Shown: in pieces, positions 7,442 to 14,950 of the stretch | Layout: every line of letters starts with the position of its first letter | How positions within the stretch are numbered: position 1 is the stretch's first letter | Origin: CAYQAE01 sp964415445 [NCBI: uncultured archaeon] | GTDB lineage: Archaea > CAYQAE01 | DNA length: 26,916 nt | Direction: 5' to 3' | NCBI GenBank assembly: GCA_964415445.1 | Contig: CAYQAE010000001.1 | Span: 1,005-27,920, forward strand | The notes under the pieces: generated by a model | Database searches by the model: none | The model's input: the letters and a program-made list of their open reading frames with translations, nothing else | What the model was told of the DNA's origin: nothing | Position numbers and translations under genes: made by a program

Positions 7442-8698
7442 ATGAAAGAAGTAATATCTATTTTTAAATGTCTCTATTGTAATTATGAAGAGAAGAGAGA
7501 ATTTAAATTGGATGATTATGAAGGTAAAATTAATTTTGCAAATTGTCCGAAATGTGGTGGAGATCTAGTCTTATCAAAAGTATTGGGTCTGGCAAAACCC
7601 AAACCTCAAGTTTTAGGTGTAGATCATAAAAATTTTGAAGACTGTATTAAAGACTATTTCAAAATAAAGTCTTCTACTATGTATGGGGAGGCTGTTGTAT
7701 TTGAAGTAGAAGGTCCAGACGATGCTAGCTCATTTTATGATGATATCGTTTCCAATTCTCTAAAATATGGCCACGTTCCACTTCTGAGAAAAGAAAAAGA
7801 CGGAAAAAAAGTAATAATCTTTGTTAAAAAAACTTGGACTGAAGAAGCACCCAAAAAAACTACAACTTATGGGCTTTTAGTTGCAACAATAATCACTACT
7901 TTCATAACTGGTTTAGGTTTTTCTTGGAATTTTTATGATAGCTTTTTGATGAAAATTATAGGAGCTTTCTCTTTTTCTGCGGCTCTGCTTTTAATTTTAG
8001 GTACACATGAGTTAGGTCACAAAAGAGCTGCAAATTTAAATAAAGTTTTTGCAACTAATCCTTATTTTATACCCGCTCCTCCATTTATTTCTATTTTTGG
8101 AACATTTGGTGCAATTATAAAAGTAAAATCTCCTATCCCAAATAGAAATGCTGCAATTGAGTTAGGTGCATCTGGACCTATTTTGAGTTTTGCACTATCT
8201 ATTCCTATGATTATTTTTGGTCTCCTCTTTTCAAAGGTAGTAAGTGAAGATTTATTTGAAAAAGGCGGATTTGAGTTTCAATTACCTCTTCTTATGATTA
8301 TGATAATGTATATTTTTGCACCTGAAGTTGGTGCTAATGAAATGTTAATTATCCATCCTATGGCCTTAGCTGGGTGGATTGGATTATTTGTGACAGCAAT
8401 TAATTTATTTCCTGCAGGTCAACTTGATGCAGGTCATGTATCTAGGGCTGCACTTGGAGAAAAAGGCCATATGATTTTAGCACAAAGTGTAATTGTATCT
8501 TTGATTATTATGGGAATATTTTTATGGCCTACATGGATTGTATGGGCATTTTTACTTCATTTTCTTACTAGAGCAGGGCATCCTGGATCTTTAGATGATG
8601 TATCACCAATAAAGAAGAAAAACAAGTTAATTTCTATTTTATTAATCCTAATTTTTTTCCTAAGTTTTACTCCTATTCCTGTTAAGATATTAGACTAA
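7442..8698 (+). CDS. M50 (site-2 protease-like) membrane metalloprotease with N-terminal zinc ribbon
   Basis: A 418-residue intramembrane protease. Residues 1-40 form a putative zinc ribbon (C10xxC13 ... C35xxC38). A soluble alpha/beta region at about 55-130 precedes multiple membrane helices from about 142 onward. The catalytic HExxH is HELGH at 189-193, inside a membrane helix. The second zinc-ligand motif is NLFPAGQLDAGH (321-332) with Asp329. The order of motifs and the NRNAAIELGASGPILSF segment resemble EGY/S2P-like M50 proteases, which cut membrane-bound regulators. No PDZ or CBS domain is visible. The zinc ribbon, if real, would sit in the cytosol and might sense or bind a partner. It has its own promoter (TATA-like AATATTTAATAA, 7404-7415), and its stop lies 1 nt before the end of a convergent gene. 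Substrate unknown. Confidence 0.88.
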   Translation: MKEVISIFKCLYCNYEEKREFKLDDYEGKINFANCPKCGGDLVLSKVLGLAKPKPQVLGVDHKNFEDCIKDYFKIKSSTMYGEAVVFEVEGPDDASSFYDDIVSNSLKYGHVPLLRKEKDGKKVIIFVKKTWTEEAPKKTTTYGLLVATIITTFITGLGFSWNFYDSFLMKIIGAFSFSAALLLILGTHELGHKRAANLNKVFATNPYFIPAPPFISIFGTFGAIIKVKSPIPNRNAAIELGASGPILSFALSIPMIIFGLLFSKVVSEDLFEKGGFEFQLPLLMIMIMYIFAPEVGANEMLIIHPMALAGWIGLFVTAINLFPAGQLDAGHVSRAALGEKGHMILAQSVIVSLIIMGIFLWPTWIVWAFLLHFLTRAGHPGSLDDVSPIKKKNKLISILLILIFFLSFTPIPVKILD

Positions 8699-8699
8699 A

Positions 8700-9122
8700 T
8701 TAGAATATTTCTAAAACAGCAATTCCAACTAAAGAAGCAAGTAGAATCACTAAAATTATATATACTATTATTGCTAAAATAGTTACAGCTATGCTTTGTC
8801 CAAAGTTGAGATCTAATAAACTCATAATAACAGCAAACCAGGCAATAATGGCAACAATAGCACCTAATATTGGACCTAACAACCAAAATGAAAAAGCGAT
8901 AGCAATAAATCCTATCAAAGATGCTCCTAATGAATCTGCATATTGCACGCCTTTGGAACTAATCATAGAATGAGCAATATAGATACAAAACGATATAAAA
9001 AGCCAGATAAAAATTGAAGATATAATTAAGATAATTTCATCTTCATAATCTGATAGAGGGGATGCTTTAGCTGATAAAAGAGATAGAGAAAATAAAATAT
9101 AAAAAAAACTAAATTTTTTCAT
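8700..9122 (-). CDS. Multi-pass membrane protein, unknown function
   Basis: A 140-residue, very hydrophobic protein. A signal-like N-terminus (FSFFYILFSLSLLSAKA) is followed by a short polar stretch (SPLSDYEDE). Three or four membrane segments follow, around residues 29-50, 63-85, 88-105 and 110-138. It has no Cys pair and no enzymatic motif. A strong ribosome site AGGAG lies 7 nt before the ATG. It follows the coiled-coil gene at 9152 by 29 nt and is likely its operon partner. I do not recognise a family. The pairing with a soluble coiled-coil protein would fit a membrane anchor plus cytosolic partner, but nothing in the sequence proves it. Confidence 0.7.
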   Translation of the reverse strand: MKKFSFFYILFSLSLLSAKASPLSDYEDEIILIISSIFIWLFISFCIYIAHSMISSKGVQYADSLGASLIGFIAIAFSFWLLGPILGAIVAIIAWFAVIMSLLDLNFGQSIAVTILAIIVYIILVILLASLVGIAVLEIF

Positions 9123-9151
9123 TATTTTCTCCTATTTTAATTTAGGATCTA

Positions 9152-9571
9152 TTATTTTTTTGATTTGGATTTAGACGTATCTTTTTTTGTTGTAGAAGGT
9201 TTAGGTCCACTTATACCACCTTCTAGTTCTTTAAATCCTTTCTCTAATAGTTTATTCATTTGCTCTGCAATGGATGTGGTGCTTTCTCTGGTTCTAGATA
9301 AAATCATTTTTAGATCTGATTGTACTAAGTCAGAATAAGTTGCTTTTGTTTTCTTATACACTTCATCATCGATAATTCCTTTTTCATGTTTTTGCTCTAC
9401 ACGTTGCAAGAGTCCACGATCGATAGATGTCAATCCATCTGCACATTCATCGATACTTTCATATATTTCATCTTCTAATAGTATAAGTTCTTCTTTCATT
9501 GATCTTAGTTTTTCTAAGATTTTATTTTCATGCGGATTGGAACTTCCGCCGAGTATTAAATTTTCAGCCAT
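9152..9571 (-). CDS. Coiled-coil protein with Lys/Ser-rich tail, unknown function
   Basis: The ATG at 9571 (MAENLILGGSSN) has GGTG as ribosome site (9579-9582). The longer frame from TTG 9583 is rejected because it would read through that site. The product is about 139 residues. It is helical with long Glu/Lys heptads (ENKILEKLRSMKEELILLED and LLQRVEQKHEKG), a second helix near ATYSDLVQSDLKMIL, and a C-terminal basic tail (KKDTSKSKSKK). There is no membrane segment. Its start overlaps the stop of the upstream 70-residue gene (ATGGCTGA), so translation is probably coupled. Family not recognised. Confidence 0.7.
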   Translation of the reverse strand: MAENLILGGSSNPHENKILEKLRSMKEELILLEDEIYESIDECADGLTSIDRGLLQRVEQKHEKGIIDDEVYKKTKATYSDLVQSDLKMILSRTRESTTSIAEQMNKLLEKGFKELEGGISGPKPSTTKKDTSKSKSKK

Positions 9572-9776
9572 GTGTAACACCAATAGTCCTTACTTCACTT
9601 TTTAAACTATCTATTTCATCTTTTAAAATATCAACTACATCATTAAATTCTTTTATATCATAAGTTCCTATATATGCATCTGATATTTTTAAAATAAATT
9701 TTTTACGATGTTCATAAACAACGCATTTTTTACCTTCAAATATAGGTAAATACCGGGTCCTTTCTTCTTTTTTCAC
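9564..9776 (-). CDS. Small 70-residue hypothetical protein, first gene of the operon
   Basis: A GTG start at 9776 is supported by a GGGTGA ribosome site 7-8 nt upstream. The 70-residue product is a short beta-rich N-terminus (YLPIFEGKKCVVYEHRKKFILKI, quoted here only as its trend of alternating hydrophobics) followed by a helix (EFNDVVDILKDEIDSLKSEV). One Cys, no membrane helix. A TATA-like element ATTATAAAGG lies near 9820-9830. It overlaps the next gene by 8 nt. The three genes 9776 to 8700 form a compact operon of unknown proteins. Family not recognised. Confidence 0.65.
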   Translation of the reverse strand: MKKEERTRYLPIFEGKKCVVYEHRKKFILKISDAYIGTYDIKEFNDVVDILKDEIDSLKSEVRTIGVTHG

Positions 9777-9902
9777 TGTATTTTCACCCTTAAAATTAGC
9801 ACAACTTTAGTGTGTCCTTTATAATATCCTATCATTTTTTAAATGTTCACTTTTTTCCCTAAGTATGATTATATTGTCTAATTCTTGATTTTCTAATCTT
9901 CT

Positions 9903-10832
9903 TTAATCGAGTTTAAATGATTTAAATAATATATCTTTGTTTATTTCCCCTTCAATAATTTCTTTGTTTTTTATTTTTATTTTAATTTTTGCTGGTGCAA
10001 ATAACATAGGATCAATATCATAAAAATTATCTACAGATTTATAGATCTCAAAAAATAGTTTATTATAATCTTTTGATGAATTTGATGGTATTTTTTTAGG
10101 ATCGATGTCCTCAAGATTTTTTAAATTAAGTTTTACTTCTCCTCCATAGAATATCGAATCATTAGATCTACCCATCATTATTTCTTTATCAGATGATAGA
10201 GGAGCTATCGGGGCATACCCCTCTGCTTCTAAGATTTTTGAGAGATCATAATTGAGATAAAACATTTTATGAATGCAAGATTCAACCATTCTTGCACTTA
10301 CCTGAATATTTCCGACAATACTATTTATCGGAGCACAAATGAGTATAATATTATTTTTGAGTTTTGATTTGATATATTTTATTGCTTCTTTATTTGGTAT
10401 AGTATCTGTCTCTAAAATTAAAATAGCATTTTTACTTTCTTCTTGATGATTTATTTTTTTAAAAATAAATTTAGGTTTTTTTATTATTGCACGAGCTGGT
10501 CCTGAAGCTATTGCTTCAAAATTATCTAATTTTATATACCAACCAGCAAGCTGAGAAGCTAGGGTAGATTTAACTACTTCTTTGAGGTTTACTCTTATAA
10601 AACCTAATTTTTTATTATCTATTTTTTTTTCTAAAAAATTAACTTTACCTAAATTTGCCATTGATATTTCAGATATAATTTTTCCGGCTTCAAAATTCCC
10701 TTTTACTTCTATACCTGCATCTATAATTGTAACATCCTTTGAATAATTATGAACTTTTAATTTGTACTTATTTTTATTTTTAATTAGCTCTTCAACTAAA
10801 GGATAGGCATTATCGTTTAGAGATTTGAACAT
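9903..10832 (-). CDS. mch: Methenyltetrahydromethanopterin cyclohydrolase
   Basis: A 309-residue enzyme, close to the usual 315-320. It interconverts 5-formyl- and 5,10-methenyl-tetrahydromethanopterin in the C1 branch of methanogenesis or the archaeal Wood-Ljungdahl pathway, in the cytosol. Family motifs are visible. The N-terminus reads SLNDNAYPLVEELI, then IIDAGIEVKGNFEAG and LASQLAGW (91-98). SGPARA lies at 110-115. PINSIVGNIQVSARMVES (168-185) has Arg181 and Glu184 at the active-site positions. YAPIAPLSS and MGRSNDSIFYGG follow. No ribosome site is visible. A TATA element centred about 26 bases upstream predicts a leaderless message. It is divergent from nep1 with only 50 nt between starts. 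Its presence is the best clue to the metabolism of the host. Confidence 0.96.
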   Translation of the reverse strand: MFKSLNDNAYPLVEELIKNKNKYKLKVHNYSKDVTIIDAGIEVKGNFEAGKIISEISMANLGKVNFLEKKIDNKKLGFIRVNLKEVVKSTLASQLAGWYIKLDNFEAIASGPARAIIKKPKFIFKKINHQEESKNAILILETDTIPNKEAIKYIKSKLKNNIILICAPINSIVGNIQVSARMVESCIHKMFYLNYDLSKILEAEGYAPIAPLSSDKEIMMGRSNDSIFYGGEVKLNLKNLEDIDPKKIPSNSSKDYNKLFFEIYKSVDNFYDIDPMLFAPAKIKIKIKNKEIIEGEINKDILFKSFKLD

Positions 10833-10854
10833 AGATAATACTTTATTATTTAGG

Positions 10855-10862
10855 TATAAAAA
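10855..10862. promoter_or_regulatory. Shared TATA-like element between mch and nep1
   Basis: TATAAAAA on the plus strand (TTTTTATA on the minus strand) lies almost exactly midway between the A of the mch start (10832) and the A of the nep1 start (10883). Its centre is about 26 nt from each. It could serve both directions. A second plus-strand candidate, TTTATTATTTA at about 10842-10852, would give nep1 a leader that keeps its GGTG. Confidence 0.5.
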
Positions 10863-10882
10863 TTATTCTCTAGGTGCTTTAT

Positions 10883-11539
10883 ATGTTTCATTTAATTTTG
10901 GTAGATTCTGAATTAGAACTAATTCCAAAAGAGATTCTTAATAGTTCTATTGTTAAAAAAATATCTAAAAAACGAAATAAGAATCCAAAAAATATTTTAT
11001 TAGATTCAAATTTTTATCATAGTGCTATGAGGGATTTAAAAGATAAAAATAGACGAGGCAGACCTGATCTAATTCATATTTGCCTACAAATTGCACAAGA
11101 GAGTGTTATCAATCACGAAAATAATTTAAGAGTCTATATTCATACTAGAAATGATCAAGTGATATTTATCGATTATAAAGCAAAATTGCCCAAATCTTAC
11201 AATAGATTTGTAGGTTTGGTTGAATCTTTATTTGTAAAGAGAAATACTCCTTATCTAAATATAGAGGATATGAATTTAGAGGATTTAATAAAAAAAATAG
11301 ATCCATCAAATACTATTGCTTTTTCAGAAGAAGGTAATCAAATTAATTTACCTGCATATTTAGCTAATATTTCTGATGATACTTGCTTTTTAGTAGGTGG
11401 TTTTTCACATGGAGAATTCCTCACAGACATTGAAAAATTATCTGATCAAGTTATTAATATCTATTCAAAGTCTCTAAATGCACAATCTGTAGTTTGTGAA
11501 CTTCTAACTTGTTTGAGGTATTCTCAAAATATTTTTTAG
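10883..11539 (+). CDS. nep1: rRNA small-subunit pseudouridine N1-methyltransferase Nep1
   Basis: A SPOUT-class methyltransferase of 218 residues. It methylates N1 of a pseudouridine in 16S rRNA (helix 35 region) with S-adenosylmethionine during small-subunit assembly. Visible motifs are FHLILVDSELELIP at the N-terminus, LLDSNFYHSAM, RRGRPDLIHICL, LRVYIHTRNDQVIF and YNRFVGLVE. The C-terminal knot follows, with AFSEEGN and FLVGGFSHGEF. I chose ATG 10883 because family members begin MFHLIL and a GGTG lies 6 nt upstream; the GTG at 10874 is that ribosome site itself. A Trm112-like gene follows after 52 nt on the same strand, a plausible two-gene unit for RNA modification. Confidence 0.95.
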   Translation: MFHLILVDSELELIPKEILNSSIVKKISKKRNKNPKNILLDSNFYHSAMRDLKDKNRRGRPDLIHICLQIAQESVINHENNLRVYIHTRNDQVIFIDYKAKLPKSYNRFVGLVESLFVKRNTPYLNIEDMNLEDLIKKIDPSNTIAFSEEGNQINLPAYLANISDDTCFLVGGFSHGEFLTDIEKLSDQVINIYSKSLNAQSVVCELLTCLRYSQNIF

Positions 11540-11591
11540 TTTGCGAAACATTTATGTGCTCTAATATTTAATATGGTGGTAAGTGATAAAA

Positions 11592-11744
11592 ATGGCACTT
11601 TCAAAAGAATTATTGGATATTTTGGCTTGTCCTGCATGTAAATCTGAGTTAGATTATTCTAATGACACTCTAACATGTATAAAATGTGGACGCAAATATC
11701 CTGTAGTTGATGATATTCCACATCTTTTAGTTGAGGATGAATAA
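11592..11744 (+). CDS. Trm112-like methyltransferase activator / zinc-ribbon protein
   Basis: A 50-residue gene. The protein begins MALSKELLDILACPACKSEL and continues with LTCIKCGRKYPVVDDIPHLL. It has two CxxC pairs (C13/C16, C29/C32) that make a zinc ribbon, and the closing PVVDDIPxLL motif of the Trm112/YcaR family. Trm112 proteins bind and stabilise several SAM-dependent methyltransferases acting on tRNA, rRNA and release factor. GTGAT lies just before the start, with GGTGG further upstream. It sits 52 nt downstream of nep1 and ends 1 nt before the convergent acylphosphatase gene. Confidence 0.9.
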   Translation: MALSKELLDILACPACKSELDYSNDTLTCIKCGRKYPVVDDIPHLLVEDE

Positions 11745-11745
11745 C

Positions 11746-12018
11746 CTACCATCGAATTGAAAAATCTCTAAATTCTTTTTTTGGATCCATCCAATCAACA
11801 TCGACATTTTTTACTAAAGAATAGCTAGATCCTTCATGTAGAAATGTTATAAGTTCTTCTAATTTTTCTTTTGGTCCTTCTGCAACTACTTCAACTCTCC
11901 CATCATCTAAATTTTTTGCATAGCCTACTAAATTTAGTTGCAAAGCTTTTTTTCTAGTTGCAGATCTAAAAAAGACTCCTTGAACTCTGCCTGATACATA
12001 AGCTTCAATTCTCTTCAT
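11746..12018 (-). CDS. acyP: Acylphosphatase
   Basis: A 90-residue enzyme of typical length that hydrolyses carboxyl-phosphate bonds of acylphosphates in the cytosol. The signature VSGRVQGVFFRSATRKKA holds the phosphate-binding loop and the catalytic Arg18. GYAKNLDDGRVEVVAEG carries the catalytic Asn36. The C-terminus FRDFSIRW has the expected final beta strand. A ribosome site AAGGA lies 8 nt before the ATG. It is monocistronic and divergent from trm56 by 54 nt. Confidence 0.95.
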   Translation of the reverse strand: MKRIEAYVSGRVQGVFFRSATRKKALQLNLVGYAKNLDDGRVEVVAEGPKEKLEELITFLHEGSSYSLVKNVDVDWMDPKKEFRDFSIRW

Positions 12019-12072
12019 TATTATTTCCTTCTATATTAGATATTTTAAATTATTTGAACAAGATATAAAGAT

Positions 12073-12588
12073 ATGGTATTGTCTGTGCTTAGATTAGGAC
12101 ATAGAATCTATCGAGACAAAAGAATTACTACTCATTGTTGCTTGGTAGCTAGAGCTTTTGGTGCCGATAATATTTTTATTGAAGGGGATAGAGATAAAAA
12201 TATACTTGAATCTGTTAATAAGGTAGTTGAAGAGTGGGGTGGAGATTTTAGGGTAGAATTCGTCCAAAGTTGGAGAAAAATAATAAAAAAATGGAATGGT
12301 ATGATAATTCACCTTACCCAATATGGTCTTCCTTTTGAAAAGACGCTTTGGGAAGTTAAAAAATCATCTAAAGATAAATTAATAATTATAGGTGGGAAAA
12401 AAGTTCCATCTGATATTTATAAATTAGTTGATTATAATATCTCTATATACAACCAACCACATAGTGAGATTGCAGCATTATGTATATGTTTAGATCGATT
12501 AGTAGATGAAGTCTCTTCTGATAAATTTAATGATCCTAAAATAAAAATAGAGCCGCAAAAAAAAGGTAAGAAAGTTATTAATTTATAA
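12073..12588 (+). CDS. trm56: tRNA (cytidine-56 2'-O)-methyltransferase Trm56
   Basis: A 171-residue SPOUT enzyme found only in archaea. It methylates the ribose of C56 in the T-loop of tRNA, in place of a C/D guide RNA. The N-terminal VLSVLRLGHRIYRDKRITTH and ARAFGADNIF are the family hallmark. The knot region KLIIIGGKKVPSDIYKLVDY and YNQPHSEIAALCICLDRL form the cofactor site and dimer face. The last residues are basic (QKKGKKVINL), as in relatives. No ribosome site precedes the ATG. A TTTAAATTATTTG element about 24 nt upstream suggests a leaderless message. Confidence 0.95.
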   Translation: MVLSVLRLGHRIYRDKRITTHCCLVARAFGADNIFIEGDRDKNILESVNKVVEEWGGDFRVEFVQSWRKIIKKWNGMIIHLTQYGLPFEKTLWEVKKSSKDKLIIIGGKKVPSDIYKLVDYNISIYNQPHSEIAALCICLDRLVDEVSSDKFNDPKIKIEPQKKGKKVINL

Positions 12589-12670
12589 AATGAATTCTAA
12601 ATAGATTATAAAAGTTTATGACATATTTTTTTTGTTAAGATTTAAAAATTTCATAATTTAGTACCCATTT

Positions 12671-13156
12671 ATGTATTCAAAAGATGAAATTATTTCTCTT
12701 TTATATCTCCCTTTTCGTATTCTAAGTAAAAAAGAACTGTCTATTTCAGAATATATTAATGTATTTTCATTTAGATTAAATAAAGCACCGCCTTCTAAGA
12801 TTAAACCTTTAGTTGATCTTGCAATTAAAAATCAACTTCTTAAATTTAGAAAAAAAAGATTATTACCAACATCTGATTCAGAAAAAGAAGTTAATTTTGA
12901 TTTTAATATTGAAGAGGTCTTTTCATTTTTAAATAAAGAAAAAAACAAACCTATTTTAATTCGAGTCGCTGAAGTTATGGCAAAAAAACTTGAAATGTCT
13001 GTAAAAGAAGTAATTGCAAAAATTAATACTAGACAAAAACAATATGGATCGCTAATGCCTCCAGAAGTTGTAGCTTTATCTATTGCTGAAGAAGAAAATA
13101 TTGATATTGGTGATTTGAAATCTTTAGTTACAAATAAAGGTAAAATTAGATTATAA
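12671..13156 (+). CDS. DUF2240 family protein
   Basis: A 161-residue soluble protein resembling the archaeal DUF2240 family. The N-terminal half is helical and winged-helix-like (DEIISLLYLPFRILSKKELSI, PPSKIKPLVDLAIKNQLL). A linker follows (KKRLLPTSDSEKEV). The C-terminal helical part has ILIRVAEVMAKKLEMSVKEV, KINTRQKQYGSLMPPEVVAL and IAEEENIDIGDL. Members are common in euryarchaea and uncharacterised; a nucleic-acid role is suspected from fold only. A TATA-like TTTAAAAATT centred 26 nt before the ATG and no ribosome site suggest a leaderless message. Confidence 0.75.
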   Translation: MYSKDEIISLLYLPFRILSKKELSISEYINVFSFRLNKAPPSKIKPLVDLAIKNQLLKFRKKRLLPTSDSEKEVNFDFNIEEVFSFLNKEKNKPILIRVAEVMAKKLEMSVKEVIAKINTRQKQYGSLMPPEVVALSIAEEENIDIGDLKSLVTNKGKIRL

Positions 13157-13239
13157 TATTTTTTAATATATAATTCAAAAAAAATAGCAAAGAAATATTT
13201 AAATACACCATTATGGTCATATATATCTAATGAACATAT

Positions 13240-13755
13240 GTGATAAAAGTGATTAAAGCAAGATTTTATCTTCCGATATTCGCTATCTTTGGGCTTATTA
13301 TAGGGGTAGGTTGTATTGGTGGCGGTAGCAAATCAGAAAACATTGAAGTAGGTATAAAAGAGTTTGAAATTTCTACTTCTGGTGCAGGTACATTAGATGC
13401 AAAATTTAATGTATCTTACAAACAAAATGATACTTTTGAACAACATGATGATGCTGAAATTGATATTACAGTGACAATGACTACTTCTGAAGGTAGTAGT
13501 GGAACTACTATAACATATACAGTATGTGATTTTACCTTATCAAAAGATAAGATGGAAGATGATTCAACTCTTGCAAGTTATTCATCTATATCAGATGGTG
13601 TATATAAATATAATTCTGGCCCATTATTGGGCAAAGAAGGTGGGATTACTCTTGAATCAGATGCAGAATACCAAGCAATAATTACAGTAAAATGCAATGG
13701 TGATACATGGGAAGAATCAAAATCTCTTAATTATCAAGGAACTACTATCTCCTAA
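13240..13755 (+). CDS. Small secreted lipoprotein, unknown function (second copy type)
   Basis: A 171-residue frame from GTG 13240; GTG 13249 is an alternative. The positively charged start and hydrophobic run (FYLPIFAIFGLIIGVGC) end in a lipobox-like GVGC followed by IGGGSKSEN, so the mature protein should be lipid-anchored outside. The exported part is acidic and Ser/Thr-rich, with alternating hydrophobic strands (AKFNVSYKQND, AEIDITVTMTTSEG, YQAIITVKCNGDTW) suggesting a beta sandwich. Two further Cys could pair. TATA-like elements are at 13194-13204 and 13218-13229. The layout matches the lipoprotein at 6097: signal, GC lipobox, one beta domain ending in a Thr-Ile-Ser C-terminus. Confidence 0.75.
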   Translation: MIKVIKARFYLPIFAIFGLIIGVGCIGGGSKSENIEVGIKEFEISTSGAGTLDAKFNVSYKQNDTFEQHDDAEIDITVTMTTSEGSSGTTITYTVCDFTLSKDKMEDDSTLASYSSISDGVYKYNSGPLLGKEGGITLESDAEYQAIITVKCNGDTWEESKSLNYQGTTIS

Positions 13756-13773
13756 TTTTTTATGTTTGAATAT

Positions 13774-13796
13774 AAAAAGATATTATTTATCTTTTT
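13774..13796. terminator. Possible hairpin terminator after the lipoprotein gene
   Basis: AAAAAGATA (13774-13782) and TATCTTTTT (13788-13796) form a 9-bp stem with a 5-base loop 18 nt after the lipoprotein stop, ending in T-rich sequence. The stem is AT-only apart from one G-C pair, so it is weak. The remainder of the gap to 13998 shows no gene. Confidence 0.3.
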
Positions 13797-13998
13797 ATTA
13801 TTAGTTTGATTGATGCATCTTCCAAAATATGTCTGTCAAATTGGACTCATTGCTACTTTTAGTGGTCGCTACTATTATTAGAATATTACATACATTGTTT
13901 TGCAAAAAATAGAAAATGATGATGAAGCTATGCGGTATATATGATCTGAATTTTTCAGTTTATAGAGAATTTGAATATACTATTATTTTTAGGAGAAA

Positions 13999-14889
13999 TT
14001 AAGCAACTTTAAGTTCTTCTTTTGTTTCTGTAATACCTATTTTCTTATCTACTATTAGTGAAATTATACTAGCCAATAATACGCCAGCAATAATATCTAC
14101 GATATAATGTTCACCCAAATATACAGTTGAAAACCATATACCTATTGTCACTAAAAGCATAATTGGTGCTAATTTGCTTCTTATTTTAAATAAATATAAT
14201 GTGGCTAGCCATGGAAGTGCAGAGTGTAAGCTTGGCATTGCAGCATAAGGATTAGCATTAAATCCTTTATCTAGGCCTTCTCCGTTAGGTAGAGTTTCAA
14301 AACGAATTTGCTCAACATCATGTGATATATCTTCTGCTAATCTTGGTGGGGCTACAGGAAAAGCTAGAAATATAGCAAAAAAAACTAGGCAAGACATAGA
14401 AAATGTTGTAGTAAATTGCTTGAAAATTTTATCCTTATTTTTTGCATAAATTAATAATGCAGTAAATATTGGTATAGTATAATGCAATGAATATAAAACT
14501 ACACAGAAATAATCCATGAATGAACTTCTATAAGCTTGTAAGGTAATTGTTGGGATTTTGCCAAATAAAAATTCTTCCCATGCAATCACCATAGATGAAT
14601 TTTCATTTTTATTAAGATCGTCTGCTACACCTCGAAGTGACCAATAAGCACCAAAAACTAATATGAATGGACCCCAATCTTTAATAAAATTTTTGCCTTT
14701 GGATATAGAGACCAAAGCAACTACTACCATGCAATATTTGAAACCTGACATTTTTTGCTCAAATATCGCTCTATATATTGCAAAAATTATCATAACTATT
14801 GCTATAGCAATAAGTATTCTACTTATCCATTCTTTTTCTGCAATTTTGTCCAATATATCTTTTTTTTCAGATGTGTTTTCCACAGACAT
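13999..14889 (-). CDS. PAP2 superfamily membrane enzyme, Aur1-like
   Basis: A 296-residue protein with about six membrane helices. The catalytic region has AFPVAPPRLAED near 177-187. AMPSLHSALPW holds the phosphatase motif and His222. FSTVYLGEHYIVD has the nucleophile-type His261 and Asp265. The FPxAPPR plus PSLHSA combination is typical of the Aur1/inositol phosphotransferase-like branch of PAP2, which moves or removes phospho-head groups on lipids. It could be a polyprenyl-phosphate phosphatase or a lipid head-group transferase. I chose ATG 14889 over TTG 14910, with GTGA as ribosome site. It is divergent from the GT-C glycosyltransferase at 14951, 61 nt apart, so both may work on lipid-linked sugars. 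Substrate unproven. Confidence 0.85.
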   Translation of the reverse strand: MSVENTSEKKDILDKIAEKEWISRILIAIAIVMIIFAIYRAIFEQKMSGFKYCMVVVALVSISKGKNFIKDWGPFILVFGAYWSLRGVADDLNKNENSSMVIAWEEFLFGKIPTITLQAYRSSFMDYFCVVLYSLHYTIPIFTALLIYAKNKDKIFKQFTTTFSMSCLVFFAIFLAFPVAPPRLAEDISHDVEQIRFETLPNGEGLDKGFNANPYAAMPSLHSALPWLATLYLFKIRSKLAPIMLLVTIGIWFSTVYLGEHYIVDIIAGVLLASIISLIVDKKIGITETKEELKVA

Positions 14890-14950
14890 AATTTTCACTT
14901 TTTGAATCAATTGAAATTAACCTTAAAAATTACTTTGTATATTCAATTTT

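Noticed and set aside
9572-9583. TTG start for the coiled-coil gene
   Set aside because: It would absorb the GGTG ribosome site; ATG 9571 is better.
10874-10882. GTG start for nep1
   Set aside because: The GTG is part of the ribosome site TAGGTG, and family members begin MFHLIL at 10883.
14890-14910. TTG start for the PAP2 gene
   Set aside because: ATG 14889 has GTGA upstream at good spacing.
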